Made by a program: the position numbers and the translations under genes. Below the pieces are notes generated by a model that did not search any database, had not been told where the DNA came from, and saw nothing but the letters and a program-made list of their open reading frames with translations. Shown here piece by piece: positions 22,441 to 33,132 of a stretch of DNA of 64,000 nucleotides. The number at the start of each line of letters is the position of its first letter. Within the stretch, counting starts at the first letter, position 1. Source of the stretch: Linum tenue (taxonomy: Eukaryota > Streptophyta > Magnoliopsida > Malpighiales > Linaceae); contig CAMGYJ010000007.1 in assembly GCA_946122785.1 (NCBI GenBank), positions 43,611,587-43,675,586 of the forward strand, in the 5' to 3' direction.

Positions 22441-22700
22441 TAGGTACACGACTGGGCCGCGTTGATTTTACCAAAAAAAAAAAACTAAAAAGGGCCCGTG
22501 TCCATAACGCCTGGCCCAAGCCCAACTAGCCGGCTAGGGTTCCTGAGCGTCGCCGCAGGGTTAGTTCAGTTCTCCGGCTCTTAATCTTAACTCTATATAT
22601 ACGTATCAGTCGTCCTCCATCCCTAAAATTCATTCATGGTTCATGTTCCTGCTCCATCGATTATCTTTCTCAGAGCCTGAATTCCTCAGCTCTCTCTTTC
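22440..22700 (+). promoter_or_regulatory. Orphan promoter-like region (site II, telo-box-like, TATA)
   Basis: Contains TGGGCC at 22453-22458, GGCCCA at 22513-22518, a telo-box-like TAGGGTTC at 22535-22542, TATATATA at 22594-22601 and a CT-rich leader-like stretch. Site II plus telo-box promoters are typical of plant ribosomal-protein and other growth genes. The first ATG downstream (about 22636) opens a frame of only 14 codons, and no gene follows before LINE remnants at 23660. Confidence 0.45.
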
Positions 22701-23659
22701 GTTATTTGTACTTTTGGATTGCTGGTTATGTTTGTCTTCGTTGCCTCCTCTTTCGGCTGCAAGAGTAGATCTGAATTGGATCGATTTCTTGCCAGCTTTG
22801 TTCTAGAGGCACAAATCGAAATCCTTCGGTGGGGAATTTTTATGTCAGATTTGGCTCTGCTCCTTCTCTGACTTACCCTGTCTTTGGCACATTATTCATT
22901 GCTCATCTTCTCCATTTTTCTCCTCCCGCTGCTTGTATATGTTTATTAGTTGCTTACTTGCTGCTGAGTTTGTGACCACGTACCTGGGCAACATGCGTCC
23001 TCTAGGTATCTGGTGAATCAGAAACTTCTCAACCCGTTGGTTGCCATATCTGCTAGCTCACTGATTTTGAATCGAAAACCAGGAACATGATCGAATTGGC
23101 TGAATGTAGGTTGGGTTTTTTTTTAATTCGGCTGGGTATGGTCAGTTCTCAATCTCCAGTTCAAGATGAGTTGAGCCGAGCCAATATGGTGATCGCTGAC
23201 CGGATTTGAATACAGCACCAATCTGCTTGCTTGAGGAAAGCCTTTAATTTACACTCAGCCAAATTCCAAACACCAGTTTCCCACTCCTTCCTAATCCCTA
23301 ATCCCTAATCCTACTATCCGAGATGACCTAATTTCTTCTCTCAAATTCGTACGACGCTCAAAAGCATTGAGCTTTAATTAACTCTTTAATCAAAAGTATT
23401 GAGCTTGTTTGAGAAAATCGAGTTCTGAAGATAATGAAACCAATTGAAAATAACGGAGAGGGCATTGAGCCCAGAGCCAGTCCCAAAACTCAATATTCAA
23501 AACTTCAGTCGAGAAGCAGTCCCAAAACTCAACATTCAAAACTTTCATAACAAGGATAGGCCCCAGTAGTTGTGGAGTTGAAAGCTATAATGTACTCATA
23601 AGTAGTATAAAAACTTCTATTTGACGTTAAGTTTTTAACTAAATTGTTCTGCTTAACTC

Positions 23660-24056
23660 TCTTTGTATAAAAACTTCTATTTGAAGAGGAAACTCACCAC
23701 TGATGGAACCTGCCGCCACTGCAAGGACGTGGACGAAACTATGGAGCACATCATCAGAAGGTGCAGCAAGACTAGGAACATTTGGGAGAAGTTCAGATCC
23801 ATAATTACGTCTGCCTTTCACTACTTGGATGACACGCAATCTCAACAATGCTGTCCATGGAGTGGAGTTCGGTCTGATTGTGTGGCACCTCTGGAAACAG
23901 AGAAACGAAGAATGCATGGATGGCAAAGTTTATGTTGAGAAATCTCTTCTTTGCAGGATCGATGCTTGGTTCAAAATTTATAAGATAGCTCACCAGAATG
24001 TGGAAAAGAGGCTTATACCTCCCATCGTGCGAAGAGAAGAACATATTGGATGGAAG

Positions 24057-24089
<33 letters not shown>

Positions 24090-24620
24090 AGGGATGGGTA
24101 CAAATCCAAACTAATGGGTCTGTCCTCTCTCTCTCAGGAAGTGCAGCCGCTGGAGGGCTCATCCGCGATTGCCTAGGAAGATGTCTTGTGGCTTTTGCAG
24201 GTAATCTTGGGACCTGCTCGATCACTGCAGCAGAACTTAAAGGAGCAGTGGTGGGACTTCAGATGGCCTGGGACAGAGGTCACCGTAAAGTTCAGCTGAA
24301 ACTTGACTCTGCTACGGCGGTGGCCATCATCAAGAACTGCGCAGATGATGAGCACAGACATGGTCTCCTTGCGCAGCATGCTTTCAATCTTTTGAGTCGT
24401 GATTGGGACGTTGTGGTCTCTCACGTGTATAGGGAAGGAAATAGAACAGCTGACTATCTTGCTAGTCTTGGCCATAGCTTACCTTTTGGAACACATCATG
24501 TTGATGTGTGTAGCCCTGATCTTTGTAGGTGGTTAGATTATGATGTTATGGGAATTTCCCAACCTCGTCTTATTAATACATGATCTAGACGTCTTTGACG
24601 TCTGTCTTTCTACCCAAAAA
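23660..24620 (+). pseudogene. LINE (L1-type) 3' end: zinc-binding region and RNase H
   Basis: Bases 23668-23800 encode the reverse-transcriptase zinc-binding region, with a CRHC...MEHIIRRC pattern. Bases 24050-24583 encode an RNase H domain of the plant LINE type, including the peptides GGLIRDCLGR, TAAELKGAVVGL, DSATAV and HVYREGNRTADYLASLGH. Frameshifts separate the parts. The proline stretch before the RNase H domain has expanded into 32 consecutive C bases (24057-24088). A short A-rich tract follows at about 24614. The reverse transcriptase itself is missing. A 20-base direct repeat (GTATAAAAACTTCTATTTGA) lies at 23604 and 23665, just upstream and at the start. Confidence 0.9.
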
Positions 24621-24639
24621 AAAGAAGGGAGTATAATTC

Positions 24640-24880
24640 GGTTATTTTAGGTGACTTTAATGTTGATAGTTATGATTATGAAAAAGAGGAGAGATGCCCC
24701 TTAGGTACGAGAATGTAAAATCTTTTAAGAGGTTCATCTTCCACAACACCCTCATCGACAAAGAATTTAAAGGTGAATCATTCACTTGGTCGAATAAAAG
24801 AAATGGTTAGACGAGGAGGAATGTCAAAGTATTGTATCCCGGCATATGACTAAGGTGGTACATCTTCTTACCAACTCATT
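24640..24880 (+). pseudogene. LINE endonuclease fragment
   Basis: Reading frames at 24648-24660 (GDFN) and about 24720-24810 (FKGESFTWSNKRNG) match the end of the AP-type endonuclease domain of plant L1 LINEs. Frameshifts and stops are present. It lies just after the LINE 3' end, so it belongs to a separate insertion or a rearranged copy. Confidence 0.7.
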
Positions 24881-24999
24881 AGGTGAGAGGGATTTGAAAG
24901 CTGATCAAGAAATTTCCACACTATGAGCTCCCAAAGAGAAAATGCTATAGTTTAATGGTAGTTAGGATGGTACAGTACCCTAGAGGCACTATTTATATT

Positions 25000-26320
25000 C
25001 TCTTTTTCACGTAGAAGAGTCTCATACCTAACCGCATATGACATCAACTGGAATAAATCAGAGAACTCCATATCTTGAATTTTTTTACGAAGTTCAAAGT
25101 TTAAACCACCTTGTGCTAGCTTGACAAATCAACCATGGTTACTTCTGGTTCAGACCGATAAAATTGCACATGAAACATTTGTTCCATTTGTTGGCAAGTC
25201 TACACTGAATTAGATGGCAGACTGGCGTACCATGCAAAAGAAGGTCCCATCAAAGAGTTTCCAAAGAAACGTAACTTGACAAAATCATCTACATCACCAT
25301 ATTGGACAGTGAAACGTCCAACATTCTCCACTGTGGATTGATCACCTGTTTCAGTAAAGAGTATAAACTCTGGTAACCTAAAACCTCCGGGGAACGGATG
25401 CATTCTATCCACCCACTTCGGATACGGCTTCCGATAGACCGGTGACATCGTTGGTCTCATAGCAAAACCAAATTGTTCAACCAAAAATTGTAACATCTAA
25501 TAACGGAGTGCATTCACATTGGGGCCCCCTTGTTGTCACCCAAGCGGTATGAATCCACCAGGATACATGCCTTGCATGTTCACAGTGGGTAGGATTTGTT
25601 GCGGGTACGCACGTGGTTGTATAGGTTCAACATTTTTTTGATCCAAGCTCATCCCAACATTAACATGAGCCATGTATGGTCTGGCTTCTGGAATGTTTTG
25701 TTGAGCAATACCGCGCACAAGTGGTGGTTGCTCAACATGGACCTGAGATGAAGTGATGTGACTCTCGCCAACATTCACCCTCTGAGATGTTGGCACGTTG
25801 GTTGTCGCCGGTGTAGGGTTTCTTGGTTGTGGCCTGTCACCTCGACCACCACCGCTGGATGGTAGGTTAACATTTTCACTTTCAAGATTTAGAAAGTCTC
25901 GACCATCCGAAGACAAAGCCCTAGTTTGTAAAACTAGCAAGTTCAACGATTGCCTAACCTCACCCAAATAATTCATATTTTTGTTTACCATCTCAAATAA
26001 TTGAGCAAATCGTCTATCAAGACGTGAGCTAAAACCATCAATGCGCTCATCCAAAGAAGTAAGATGAAGGGTTACCTGCTGGTAGTTTTTGTTCATCCCA
26101 ACCACCAGTTGGCGAGTCTCGTCCACATTTGGCAAACTGATGGTGCTGCTTCACTTGGATCTGCATTAGGCATCATGGGTGGCACCTCTGCTCCAGCATT
26201 GTTTCCTCTTGCTTGGTCAACGTCAACGTTGACCAACCGCTCCTCCTCCACGAAACCTTGTGGAGGATCACCATCCTGAATCCTTCGTCGCGGAGCCATA
26301 TCAAACACAAGTTTTCTCAT
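25000..26320 (-). pseudogene. Ty3/gypsy gag remnant
   Basis: The minus-strand frame starts near 26300 (MAPRRRIQDGDPPQGF), shifts to the frame 26135-25536 (coiled-coil-like and Pro-rich region) and then to 25496-25200. The last part contains the retrotransposon gag core (WVDRMHPFPGGFRLPEF, GDVDDFVKLRFFGNSL, FAWYASLP). Stops and shifts break it, and no pol is attached. Confidence 0.85.
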
Positions 26321-26359
26321 CAGGTGTGTCAATTTGTTTTTGGTGGAATTTCGCGTCAA

Positions 26360-26860
26360 TGCACCCCGACTTCAAGAAAACAGAAAACGATGTTACTCGA
26401 TTCACACCTCTTCAAACACTGTTCGAACGGGGGTGTTCGATGCATACATCAAAGGATCTACTTACTGTTACCTCTACTCCTGTGGAGATTCCTTGAGAGC
26501 ACCGTAACTACTGACTATGACTATAGAGAAGCCTCGCAAAGGGTCACTGTTGCTACTGGTACGTCTACGATTCTAGAGAGAGAAAAATAAAAAGTTGACG
26601 AGACTTGTTGTGATTTGATTTGTCTGTCCTTCCATCAGAAGCTTGTTGCCCATTTTGTTGTGCCTCACCCTCTAACCACTTTCTCTCTTCCCAAAAATTA
26701 GCTCCAGTTAGCATCCACTAACTTCTCTCCGAGCGTCCTTTGGAAGTCAGTTGATGCTTCCAGTAACCGCCTTTGACGCGTCATCATGTCACTAGACAAT
26801 AGTGACAATCAACCCTGCGTACCAATGATGAACAATCCACGGATGGTAACCATACTAGAT
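26360..26860 (-). other. Upstream flank of the gag remnant, possibly LTR or leader
   Basis: Lies 5' of the gag start on the minus strand, so an LTR or leader would be expected here. No clear LTR ends or primer-binding site could be identified. Confidence 0.3.
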
Positions 26861-26867
26861 GGTCATC

Positions 26868-27275
26868 ATACTATAACATGGATGACACCATCAATTTAAT
26901 AGTTGAGATAGTATCCATAATATGATATGATACCATCCTTTGGGGTTGGACAGTATCCATGTTATTGGAGGACACCATCCACTTTGAGTTCGGATGGTGT
27001 CCATTATATTTGGGATGATATCCATGATGTTTAGGATGGTACCATCCACCATAGGGTTGGATGGTATCCATAATGTTTGACACTACTATACATTTATAGG
27101 TTGGATGGTATCCATGATGAATGGGATGATACCATCCACTATAAGGTTGGGATGGTATCCAAGATATTTAGGGCGGTATCATCCATAATAGGGTTGGATG
27201 GTTTCCATTGTGTTTGGGATGGTATAATCCATAATAGGGTTTTGATGGTATCTATTATGATGGATGGATGGTAAT
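26868..27275. repeat. Minisatellite of about 47-bp units with palindromic words
   Basis: Degenerate tandem units with starts such as GGTTGGATGGTATCCAT recur at about 27055, 27100, 27146, 27194 and 27237, with more diverged units to the left. Each unit contains GGATGGTATCC-type words, and one contains the perfect 14-base palindrome GGATGGTACCATCC (27033-27046). No protein is encoded. Confidence 0.85.
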
Positions 27276-27279
27276 AGTG

Positions 27280-27918
27280 ACCATAGTTAGTACAGTCAAC
27301 ATCTTGAATGGTTAGCTTAGAACAAACTACTTAAAGTGTCTCAATTATCCATAAATACTATATATGATAATTAATAAATTTATTTTGGTGTAAACACACA
27401 TTACGGATTGGGTTGGTTTGCCAGGTGACCCTCCAATGCGCATCTTCATATGTATTTAGGGAACTAATTTGTGGAGCGAGAGAACATTTATTTCTCATGA
27501 ATTTCATATAGTGAGTAACAAAATCATCATTATTATATTTTTTTTATAAAATGTATATTTATCATAAGCGATTAAAATATAATTATCATCATGTCAAGTT
27601 TTTTGTTGAGACTAAAAAAAGATTAACCTTTATTCATTAGCTTTCATAATAATTAATCATATCAACAAAGTAATATAGAGTATATCACTTATTTATACAC
27701 ACACTTGTTCAATTTTCCTTTATCACCTGCAGCTTTCCGCCATTCCAATCTCTATCGAATCTGCATCAAAAGTTTGCATATTTCTAATGGGTAAATTTCC
27801 ATTTCAAATCCCATCATTTGGTCTCGAGGTTCCCTAGTTTTGGCCAAATAGATGAATCAAAGATCTTGACACCATGATTTGAAATGGCGGACAAATGTAG
27901 TTTCAATGGTTTATAGTT
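27280..27918. other. Intergenic DNA, no gene seen
   Basis: AT-rich and without recognisable features. Confidence 0.35.
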
Positions 27919-28197
27919 GTTTGGTTTGTTCTCAATAATTCGAGTTGTTGGGAAAATGTTATTTTGGATTTTATATCACTCTCTAACATGCCCCTCAAAA
28001 GAAAGTCAACCCATGGGCTTGAAGTTTGCACAGACCCACCATACCTTGTGCTTTTATTAATTGTTAATATTGGGCGTCGAGGAGATTCAAACACACGACC
28101 ACTTGGCCAAACTAGCTTTGATATTACAAATCAGTTGGTTCCAATAATTTGAATTGTTTAAAGAAGATTATGTTGAATTTTATACCACTCTCTAACA
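27919..28197 (-). mobile_element. TRIM-like miniature LTR element, minus orientation
   Basis: Read on the minus strand, a 71-bp LTR (28197-28127, starting TGTTAGAGAGTGG) is followed by TAATATCAAAGC (28126-28115), a decayed methionine-tRNA primer-binding site. Then come about 130 bases and a polypurine tract TTTGAGGGGCA, and then a second LTR (27988-27919, starting TGTTAGAGAGTGA). The two LTRs are similar but diverged. No coding sequence fits in it. This layout is that of terminal-repeat retrotransposons in miniature. Confidence 0.65.
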
Positions 28198-28506
28198 ACA
28201 TGCTTTTCAGATCTCATTGACGTGAATTGTGGAAATCTTGTGCTTCAATAGTCACAGGATCTTCATATCTCATTAATGGTGACTTGAGATTGGGAATGTT
28301 TGAAGTTTCAGTATATCATGTATTTCTTTCTCAAATCAAACGACATCATCTACTCAATTTCTCCACTCTCAACTTAAATGCTCGAGTCATGGTTGTCTCA
28401 TTGCCTACTGGTTGCTGACAATCTCCTTGCTCCGGCCACCCATCTTTTCAGAAGGTTGTTTGAATTTAATTGTTTTGATACTTTATTGTATAAATCGCAC
28501 TTTTTG

Positions 28507-28760
28507 AAGAGTGTGGTATAAGATTCAGCATAAAATTTTCCTAATAATTCGAGTTATTGAGACCAACTGATTTATAAAATGGTATCAGAGCAGGTTTGGT
28601 CAAATGGTCGATCGTGTGTTCGAATCTCCACAACCCCCAATATTAACAGTTAATTAAAATACAAGGTATGGTGTGCATGTGCAAACTTTAAAACCATGAG
28701 TTGGTTTTCGTTTGAGGGGCGTGTAAGAGTGTAGTTTAAGAAAACCAAATAAGAGACAAT
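28507..28760 (+). mobile_element. TRIM-like element, second copy, plus orientation
   Basis: LTR-like sequence ends at 28579 and is followed by an exact primer-binding site TGGTATCAGAGC (28580-28591). Internal DNA homologous to the copy at 27919 follows, then TTTGAGGGGCG (28711-28721) and the start of a 3' LTR (TGTAAGAGTGTAG, 28722). The 3' LTR diverges quickly or is truncated. The two copies form an inverted pair about 0.4 kb apart. Confidence 0.6.
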
Positions 28761-28913
28761 AATTGTTTTCACCCCAAATTATAGAACAGCCTCCATTGAA
28801 TCCCCCTTCCAAATAATAGCATACTTTAACAAAACTTATGACCAAGGTAAAAGTTGTTATTCCTTTCAATTTTCTCCCCTTTTTTTTCTTTCTCCTTACC
28901 TTCTATTATTTCT

Positions 28914-31244
28914 CAGGTAAATTGCAAGGTTGGTCACTGAGATTACTAAAAACGTTCAAATTTTATCACTAAAAATATTTAATTCCATTATTAGTCACTA
29001 GGTTTAGTAAGACATGTCATATTTGGTCACTCTCCATCTAACTCTGTTGATTCTGTTTTTTTTTTTTTATAGACTGTTGATTCTGTCTGATGTGGTAGTC
29101 AACTCTCAAAGTTGACCGTTACACGTATGACGTGACAATTAAAAAATTAAAAATAAATAAATTTCCACCTCATTATTATTATTAAAAAATTATATTTTAA
29201 TTCTCTAAATCTGACCCGAGATTTCTAGCTTTCACAAATCCCAAATCCTGGGTCGCAACGAAGGGGAAGGGATGGTTGCGCCAGAGCAGTGGTGACACAG
29301 AGATTGAAGGTGTGAGGAAAGAAGAGGCAAGGTGGAGCTCTCAACTGTAAGCCGGCAACCCGCTACCCGTGCCACCGGGTTGGGTCAGAGCGTTGACGAC
29401 GGTGGGTGGGCTAATAGCAATCCACAGAAGAGAGAGCAAGATCGCTATAAAGCCAGACCACACAAACACAAAGGTGGGAGCCTTCCCTCTCCTCCCCATC
29501 AGCCCTTCGTACAGGTGAGCCTCCTTACTACTTCAATCGTTGTGTCATTGCTGCTCCGGCGCAACCAACCCTCTATCAGTCTATCTCCCGCTGCTCGCCA
29601 TCTCTTCCCTTTTGCCGCGGCCCAGGATTTAGGATTTGTGAGATTTGAAATCTCTGGCTTGAGAGTTTCGTGAGGAATTAATTTTTTTATTTTTAATAGG
29701 GTTAATACCCTAGTTTGGCCCGAAGTATAGCGTAAGTGACAGTTTTTGCCCCATTTTTCAAATAAGACCTTTATGGCCCACTTTTGAAATTATTGGACAA
29801 ATTTGGCATATGGGTTGGTTTGACTGTTATAATTGACGGTCAACTATCTCTGACTCAGTATTTGTTGCTGACTAGATTTGTCTACGTCATTTATAAATTG
29901 AAAAAAAAAAAAAGAGACTTGAGGACGGCCACACTCTTCCCCTCCCTTATCGATTTACTATCCATCGTCTTTCTCCCCCAGCTATTCCGGAGCGACCAAG
30001 TCCAAGCGATTGGAGTTAAACACACGGCCGACAATTCAAGCAATTGGTTTCGATACAAATCGTCTACACCTTCAAACTGCCCAGAAAATCAAAGTACCAA
30101 ACCCCCATCTGTAACCAAATAGCCTTAACTAAAAACGAAGAAAGAGACAGAAACAAAATGAAAAGCAGCAAGGGAAGCCTTGCAAAATTCATAGAGGGGA
30201 AAAAGGAGAAATAAATTAAAGAAGCCCTCTTTTATATCTTCAACATTCCCATGAGCGACATGACGACAGAGGCGACAATGAAAGCGCCGGAGGCGGGGAC
30301 AGAGAACCCAGCGCCGACGAAGGAGCAGGGGCCATCTTCTCTTGTGCGGTGACGAGGGCGGATTTAGGGTTTCGTCCAGATCGGTCCGAGGGAGAAGACG
30401 AACCGCCACCAGTTGATTCTCTCATTCCAGCTCCCTCCACTTCTCCCCAACCCGAATTGGACCCAAATCCGCCAATCTTGATGACGACGATGGAGTGGAA
30501 TCTGAGGGGACGACGACCGCGGCGGAGGGACACGGTGGATGTGCTTGTGGACGGGAAAGATAGAGGGGGGGGGGGAAGGAAGAAGAAGAAGAGGAGAGGG
30601 TCGATTCGGGCGCCGCCCACTGAAATTCCTTGCCACCCGAAGCGCATGTCGAGTTTAGATGTCGGTGGAGGGATCTTCGATAGTGGGAGTTAGAGTTCAA
30701 TTTGGAAGAAGAAGAAGATAAGGAAGGTAGGGGTTTTTAGGATTTTATTTATATAAATTTGTTTTTATTTTTATTTTAAATTGATAAGTGATGTGGATGC
30801 CACCTCAGCATTAGATGCTGACTCATTGACGGAATAAATGTTTGACCGTTAATATTAACAGTCAACACAAGTTGCAGGCCAAATTTGTCCAATAATTTCA
30901 AAAGTAGGCCATAAATGTCTTATTTGAAAAATTGGGCTAGAACTGTCACTTATCCTAAACTTCGAGCCAAACTAGGGTATTAACCCTTTTTAATATTGAT
31001 AATGATGTCGAAATTTTAAATTTTTTTCTTCAATTTTTTAATTGCCACCTCATACATTTAACGGTCAACTCTGAGAGTTTGACTGCTACATCAGACAGAA
31101 TTAATGGAACTGAGCAGAAAGTGACCAAACATAACATGTATTGTTAAACCTATTGATCACAAATAGAGTTAAACATTTTTAGTGATTAAATTTAAACGTA
31201 TTTAGTACTCTCCGACTTTTAGTGACCAATCTTGCAATTTACCG
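28914..31244. mobile_element. Outer MULE (Mutator-like, Pack-MULE candidate)
   Basis: Flanked by a perfect 9-bp duplication ATTATTTCT (28905-28913 and 31245-31253). The ends CAGGTAAATTGCAAGGTTGG and its inverted relative open terminal inverted repeats of roughly 200 bases each. Between the left TIR and a second element nested inside lies GC-rich, gene-like DNA (29230-29660), with a promoter-and-leader look (CGCTATAAAGCC near 29442). No gene is recognised in it. The 9-bp duplication and long TIRs identify a Mutator-like element. There is no transposase. Confidence 0.9.
29699..30986. mobile_element. Inner MULE nested in the outer MULE, with GC-rich cargo
   Basis: Perfect 9-bp duplication TTTTTAATA (29690-29698 and 30987-30995). 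TIRs of at least 105 bases start GGGTTAATACCCTAGTTTGG. The interior at about 29930-30700 is GC-rich, with overlapping open frames on both strands (135 codons minus 30240-30647, 114 codons plus 30349-30693), none of them recognised. The composition contrasts sharply with the AT-rich TIRs, suggesting a captured gene fragment. A G-run occurs at 30567-30575. Confidence 0.9.
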
Positions 31245-31343
31245 ATTATTTCTCCTACATGAAATAGGGGTTGATGGAACCCAACGAATTGAGTGACTTA
31301 AATTCGGATCCAACCCCCGCTCAGATGAAAGGAACAATACCAG

Positions 31344-32273
31344 GGGGTCGGATACTATGCTAACCCTTAAAGGGGTAGTGGTTTTTGACACCCTCCTCTT
31401 GATTGGTCACTTTTCCATTTAAGCTTTTTACTTTATTTATTGTAATCTTGTAAATTGGGAAAGCCTTAATTGTGATAATAATTATGAATGGGGAAGGAGA
31501 AAAACGTTGGTAATTATGAATGGGGAAGGATCTGGGGAAAAACGAAATCACCCCCATTAATTACATAATTAATTTCTCTCACTGGTACATTAATTACACG
31601 TACCACTCCACTGGTACACGTACCACTCCACTGGTACACGTACCACTCCACTGGTACACCAGTGGAGTGGTACGTGTACCAGTGGAGTGGTACGTGTAAC
31701 CATATGTCCTGTTTAGGCTTAAAAAATTGTGAAGACTTTATGTTTATTCACATTCGAAGGATAATTTATTGCTTTTGGCATTGTTGTTGGCATTTCCCTA
31801 ATTTTGCAACCCATTTTGGAACACAGTTTTTGGCTACTAATGGAAAGTTCCTATTTTTTCCCTATTATTGTTTATCATTGTTATGAAAAATATCATTGCA
31901 CTGGTATTGTTCTCACTCTAACCTACCTTGTGGATTGCTCGCACCAGTGGAGTGGTACGTGTACCATTGGAGTGGTACGTGTACCAGTGGAGTGGTACGT
32001 GTACCAGTGGAGTGGTACGTGTACCAGTGGAGTGGTACGTGTAATTAATGTACCAGTGAGAGAAATTAATTATATAATTAATGGGGGTGATTTCGTTTTT
32101 CCCCAGATTCTTTCTCTTTTCCAATGTGGTGAGAGACCCCAAATTACAAGATTAAAAAAAATAAAAAATCAGTTTAATTAATACTTGCCAATGATTGGAA
32201 ATAAAATTGGCCAATCATAAAGGGGGTGTCAAAAATCACTACCCCTTTAGGGGTAGTCACGCTAACTTATCCC
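31344..32273. mobile_element. MULE with internal inverted arrays of a palindromic 20-mer
   Basis: Flanked by a perfect 9-bp duplication CAATACCAG (31335-31343 and 32274-32282). The inverted arms run from the ends (GGGGTCGGATA; ACTTATCCC) inwards for about 270 bases with indels. The innermost about 74 bases of the arms, before the arrays, differ at only one position. No coding capacity was found. Confidence 0.9.
31598..32043. repeat. 20-bp near-palindromic repeat arrays in opposite orientation
   Basis: Three copies of ACGTACCACTCCACTGGTAC (31598-31657) are followed directly by two inverted copies (to about 31699). After a 240-base spacer, five inverted copies follow (31942-32043). The unit core GTACCA-CTCCAC-TGGTAC is itself nearly palindromic. 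The arrays form the inner ends of the arms of the surrounding MULE. Confidence 0.95.
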
Positions 32274-32530
32274 CAATACCAGTAGTGATAAGTGGTAACC
32301 TACCAGTCCCGTGGGAACAAAACTATAGCCACGTGGTTCGCGTGGAATTGAATTATTATAATGTATTCAATAAATAAGTCTAAAGTGATAAATCATTGAT
32401 CATTTTCTACTTTCTAGTCATCCCCGAGGAAAAAAGAAAAACCTTTGTAGTATACTAGTATTAAACTATTAATACTTGGAGTAGTTATTCGGAATTTCAA
32501 ATTTTTTAACAAAAAGAGGAAGGATAAATT

Positions 32531-32596
32531 CAGTAGTGGAGCCAGCATGTACGAGGGTGGGTTCCGTCCGAGACCCACCTTGGCTCGGGTTGGACA
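32531..32596 (+). mobile_element. hAT left end, element otherwise lost
   Basis: Begins CAGTAGTGGAGCCAGCATG and continues with a GGTGGGTT...GAGACCCACC stretch, closely similar to the start of the hAT at 2814. The matching right end (CTGGCTCC...CTG) was not found downstream. A MULE is inserted 75 bases after this end. Confidence 0.7.
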
Positions 32597-32605
32597 TAAA
32601 AAATA

Positions 32606-33123
32606 GGGTTAATATTTTCGTATGGCCTGAACTTTGATCAAAATAAACATCCTGGTCAATCTTTTCGATCTATAACATCCTGGCCCGAACTATACACCAA
32701 AATAAACAATTTGGCCAAACCCGATGTTTGACCGTTAACTTGGACGGTCAAATGCGTTGACTAACGGTCAACGCGCCACGTCACTGCCAAGTCAGAAGAT
32801 CTGATAAATATTTAATTTTTTTCGTTTTTTATTTTTGGTTTAACTAAGGTATTAGATGATTTTTTTTTTAATTTTATAATAATTTAAAATTAGGAAATGT
32901 GTGGAAATTGTGAATTATTTTAAATATTTTATGCTGACTTGGCAGTGATATGGCGCGTTGACTAACAGTCAACGTGTTTGACCGTCCAAGTTAACGGTCA
33001 AAAGTCGGATCTGGCCAAATTGTTTATTTTGGTGTATAGTTCGGGTCAGGATGTTATAGATCGAAAAGATTGGCCAGGATGTTTATTTTGGTCAAAGTTC
33101 AGGCCATACGAGAATATTAACCC
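32606..33123. mobile_element. MULE-type MITE inserted in the hAT end
   Basis: Perfect 9-bp duplication TAAAAAATA (32597-32605 and 33124-33132). TIRs of about 150 bases start GGGTTAATATT(T/C)TCGTATGG and include ATAAACATCCTGG-type words. The centre is AT-rich and non-coding. At 518 bp it is mostly TIR. The family is related in style, with GGGTTAAT ends, to the inner MULE at 29699 but is not the same. Confidence 0.93.
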
Positions 33124-33132
33124 TAAAAAATA

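Noticed and set aside
23003..23075. Possible C/D-box snoRNA
   Set aside because: An ACTGATT resembling a D box is present, but no canonical C box (RTGATGA) or terminal stem could be found.
30240..30693. Overlapping frames of 90-135 codons on both strands in the inner MULE
   Set aside because: Not listed as genes, because no frame shows a domain or intron signals. They are treated as possible captured sequence.
31598..32043. CRISPR-like array of 20-bp repeats
   Set aside because: The units are contiguous with no spacers, the arrays are inverted and lie inside a plant MULE. The genome is eukaryotic.
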